NCBI GenBank assembly: GCA_007570785.1
Contig: ML664174.1
Coordinates: forward strand, 5,142,828-5,206,827
Reading direction: 5' to 3'
Length of the DNA stretch: 64,000 nt
DNA from: Antilocapra americana
Lineage: Eukaryota > Chordata > Mammalia > Artiodactyla > Antilocapridae
Shown in pieces: positions 61,707 through 64,000 of the stretch. The translations under genes were made by a program, and so were the position numbers. The first letter of the stretch is position 1. Each line of letters starts with the position of its first letter. The notes below the pieces were generated by a model that made no database searches, was not told where the DNA came from, and was given only the letters and a program-made list of their open reading frames with translations.

Positions 61707-61845
61707 TGTGTGCGCACTCGGTCACTTCAGTCATGACCCGATTCTTTGCAACCCCATGGACTCTAGCCCGCCAGGCTCCTCTGTCCATGGGACTCTGCAG
61801 GCAAGAATACTGGAGTATGTTGCCACACCCTCTTCCATGGGGAAA
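61707..61845 (-). mobile_element. Bov-tA fragment, antisense
   Basis: gtgcgcactcggtcacttca to gttgccacaccctcttcc. Lacks the head. Confidence 0.85.
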
Positions 61846-62044
61846 GGGCACAGAGCTTTTATGCTCTCTGAGCCCCAAACCAGAAGATCTCCAAACCCCA
61901 TCATTTGGGGTTTTATGGAGGCATCACTACACAAACATGACTGATTCAACCTCCAACCCCTTTCCCCTCCCTGGTGGAGCTTTTAAGGTCCAACCCTTGG
62001 AATCCTGTGGTTGGTTCTCTCAGAGACAAGCCCTCATCCACGTG

Positions 62045-62176
62045 ATTCTCCAGGCCAAGAAAACGGGAGTGGGTTTCCATTCCCTTCTCCAGGAGATCTT
62101 CCTGACCCAGGGACCAAACCCAGGTCTCCTGAATTGTAGGCAGATTCTTTACCATCTGAGCCACAAAGGAAGCCTC
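62045..62176 (-). mobile_element. Bov-tA fragment, antisense
   Basis: attctccaggccaagaaaac to gagccacaaaggaagcctc. Overlaps in content with the piece at 61707-61845, so it is a separate insertion. Confidence 0.85.
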
Positions 62177-62325
62177 AATCCTTAAAAGTCACAGCATTCA
62201 CATAATAAAACACCTTTAGAAGGGCTCTTATCATTTAGGGAATTCCAAAGGTTTTAGGAGCTCTGAGACAGAAAAAGGAGGAAGACCAAATACATACTTC
62301 TTCTTATAAATCACCTTATCAAAAG

Positions 62326-62965
62326 CAGAGCTTTTGTGGTGCCACTCTAGTGTCACTCACCAGAAATCTGCACTCCAGGGTGTTGGGAAAGCTGCTCATG
62401 GGAAAGTGTCTCACCAGAAAGACTCGGGATTGCCAGTGGGAACTACTCACTGCTCGGTGCTGGAGAAGCTGTGTTCAGCAGGAGTTTGAGGCTTTGAAAG
62501 CCACCTGCAGTGCAAAAGCTGGACACTGGCGAGGCTGTCTGTGCCACATGAATCCAGGTGCCAAGGAAGCCCACTGAGCAAGCATGCCAGAACCAAGAGG
62601 GAAAACCCCTTCCTCTTACAACTCTCCTCCAGTGTCCTCCACCGAACAAGCCTAACATTGTGCCAGCTGGCAAAAGGAGAATGTTTAAAGGTCCCACATC
62701 CATTTTTGCAGAGTAGCCAATGAAGAGTGAATTTGGAGCTGAGAAGCAATAAATTGATAACTGGCCTATCAGATTATTAGAATTATATAAAATGAGACAC
62801 AGGAGCCAAGTGAGCACCAAGGACAGTAGAGAGAAAGTAAAGTGCTTGTTCTTTGGGCTATCTATTCAGCTAAGCAGAGACTTTTCTGATCCTTAAGACT
62901 GCTGAGGCTGCTGGATGGACAAGTTCTACATAAAAGAGGTACTATCAGTGTTCTCCTTCTCCACT
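62326..62965. other. SLC39A9 intron 1, unassigned
   Basis: Minus-strand open frames at 62443-62820 overlap each other in different frames and show no known domain. Nothing called. Confidence 0.4.
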
Positions 62966-62969
62966 TCTA

Positions 62970-63226
62970 TTAATAGTAACTAATATTCATGAAGTATTAA
63001 GCCAGGCATGTTCAATCAATCACTTTACATACATTAACTCATTTAATTCTTACAATAATCCTATCATAAGGTGGGTACCTCTATTATCCTCACTTTGTAC
63101 ACAGAGGCATAGCAAGTTCACATAATTTGTCTGGACTCACAGCACCAGGAAATGGCGGAATCAGGATCCAATCCTACACAGTCTAGCTCCAGAATCTATA
63201 CTCCTAAGCACCATGCTAAACTGCTT
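62970..63226 (-). mobile_element. MIR SINE, near full length, antisense
   Basis: actcatttaattcttacaat, then ggactcacagcaccaggaaa and the end ctaagcaccatgctaaactg. Confidence 0.75.
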
Positions 63227-64000
63227 CTCTAAAACCTATTTCAAAGTTTCATTTTTTCACTTTAAACACCTGTCTTCTTTTCTCAATCTGCTTTTGTCAA
63301 ACATATAGAGTTAATGAAAGGAACATATAACCATGTGCACAAGGTAGGGTATAATTTTTTGGTTAATAGAAAATTGACCTCCAGATAAATACAGGGTTCA
63401 CAATAGATTGTTTAAAGTAATTATCTTGTAGTTAACCCCAAGACCCTATCCCTTAAAAATCCATAATTCATACAACCAGGGCAGAAAAAACCTGCAGACC
63501 AACTAATACCTGTTTCTATTTTATTGCAATAAAGTCAGACATTGAATATTAGTATTAAAGGAGAACTGAAATTTTTATAATGCCATCATGTTTTAAGAAG
63601 TACCTGTTCTCCTGGTTAGCATTACTATTTATTACTTGGAATTCCAAACTGAACATGGAGGATCTTAAACCTCATTATCATTCACAAGTCTCACATCTAA
63701 ATTTTTCCAAGAAAGGAGAGGTTAAGACTGTCACATACAGAAGCATTCTGAATCCATTTCAGGCCTTCTTCCTTCAAAACAGATATCAATTCTTGAACGC
63801 ACAATTTAGAACCAACCAAACTATACAGTTATCAATGTGAAATTAATCTTGAACAGTTCAAAACAAGAACTGCTTCAGATTCCAATTTGCCAGGTGTTAA
63901 TTTAATTAAAGGGCACCTAAGATATATATTCAGTCTTTCTTACAGGTTTCAATGGTATTCAGAGATTGTCTACCTCTCTAGTTTTAATTCTGCTACACTG
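63227..64000. other. SLC39A9 intron 1 to window edge, unassigned
   Basis: AT-rich. No CpG island and no recognisable SLC39A9 exon 1. Nothing else recognised. Confidence 0.4.

Larger units (their letters stand above)
61435..62325. mobile_element. Old long interspersed or LTR-like repeat with Bov-tA insertions
   Basis: Segments tggctagagcagctcagagg, cacctgtttattataaa-like, atttggggttttatggaggc, cctgtggttggttctctcag and gaattccaaaggttttagga look like one widespread mammalian repeat in order. Two Bov-tA pieces interrupt it. Family not named with certainty; no retroviral genes are present. Confidence 0.4.

Noticed and set aside
52415..64000. SLC39A9 exon 1 (MDDF-type start)
   Set aside because: Looked for on the minus strand and not seen. 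There is also no CpG island here, so it is placed beyond the window.

Overview
This window is mammalian nuclear DNA from a ruminant, almost certainly a bovid (cattle, sheep, goat or a close relative). The ruminant signature is unmistakable: about twenty Bov-tA/Bov-A SINEs, eight CHR-type tRNA-derived SINEs and several BovB (RTE) LINE pieces, over older mammalian L1, L2, MIR and hAT debris. There are no operons, CRISPR arrays, prophages or other prokaryotic features, and most open frames are chance frames or transposon remnants.

Two protein-coding genes can be supported, both read on the minus strand. (1) SLC39A9 (ZIP9 zinc transporter): six coding exons, inferred to be exons 2 to 7 of 7, run from 52414 down to the stop at 27294. 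All have consensus splice sites and matching phases. Together they give 828 coding bases, residues 33 to 307 if exon 1 encodes the usual 32 residues. Exon 1 and its promoter were not found and should lie beyond base 64000. The likely 3' UTR runs from 27293 down to a candidate poly(A) signal near 23540. (2) PLEKHD1 (PH and coiled-coil domain protein): only the first coding exon (12008-12156) is here, inside a CpG island with CCAAT boxes. Bases 1 to 12007 are read as its first intron, and the rest of the gene lies to the left of base 1. The order SLC39A9 then PLEKHD1 on one strand is what I recall of the human 14q24 region.

Layout: 1-12.0 kb PLEKHD1 intron 1 (L2, MIR, a few SINEs, an LTR-like element, a GT microsatellite); 12.0-13.4 kb PLEKHD1 promoter and CpG-rich flank; 13.4-23.5 kb intergenic (BovB, L1M, L2, a Bov-tA dimer); 23.5-27.3 kb SLC39A9 3' UTR, poor in repeats; 27.3-52.4 kb SLC39A9 exons and introns, with a near-full-length but rearranged BovB at 46.9-50.1 kb; 52.4-64 kb SLC39A9 intron 1, rich in SINEs and microsatellites.

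I found no undescribed biological system. The items most worth a second look are architectural: inverted BovB and hAT copies flanking in-frame skippable exons 3 and 4 of SLC39A9, an internally duplicated BovB, a BovB tail inserted into another BovB with a target-site duplication, an ancient DNA transposon split by BovB, and two overlapping, mutually exclusive hairpins upstream of PLEKHD1.
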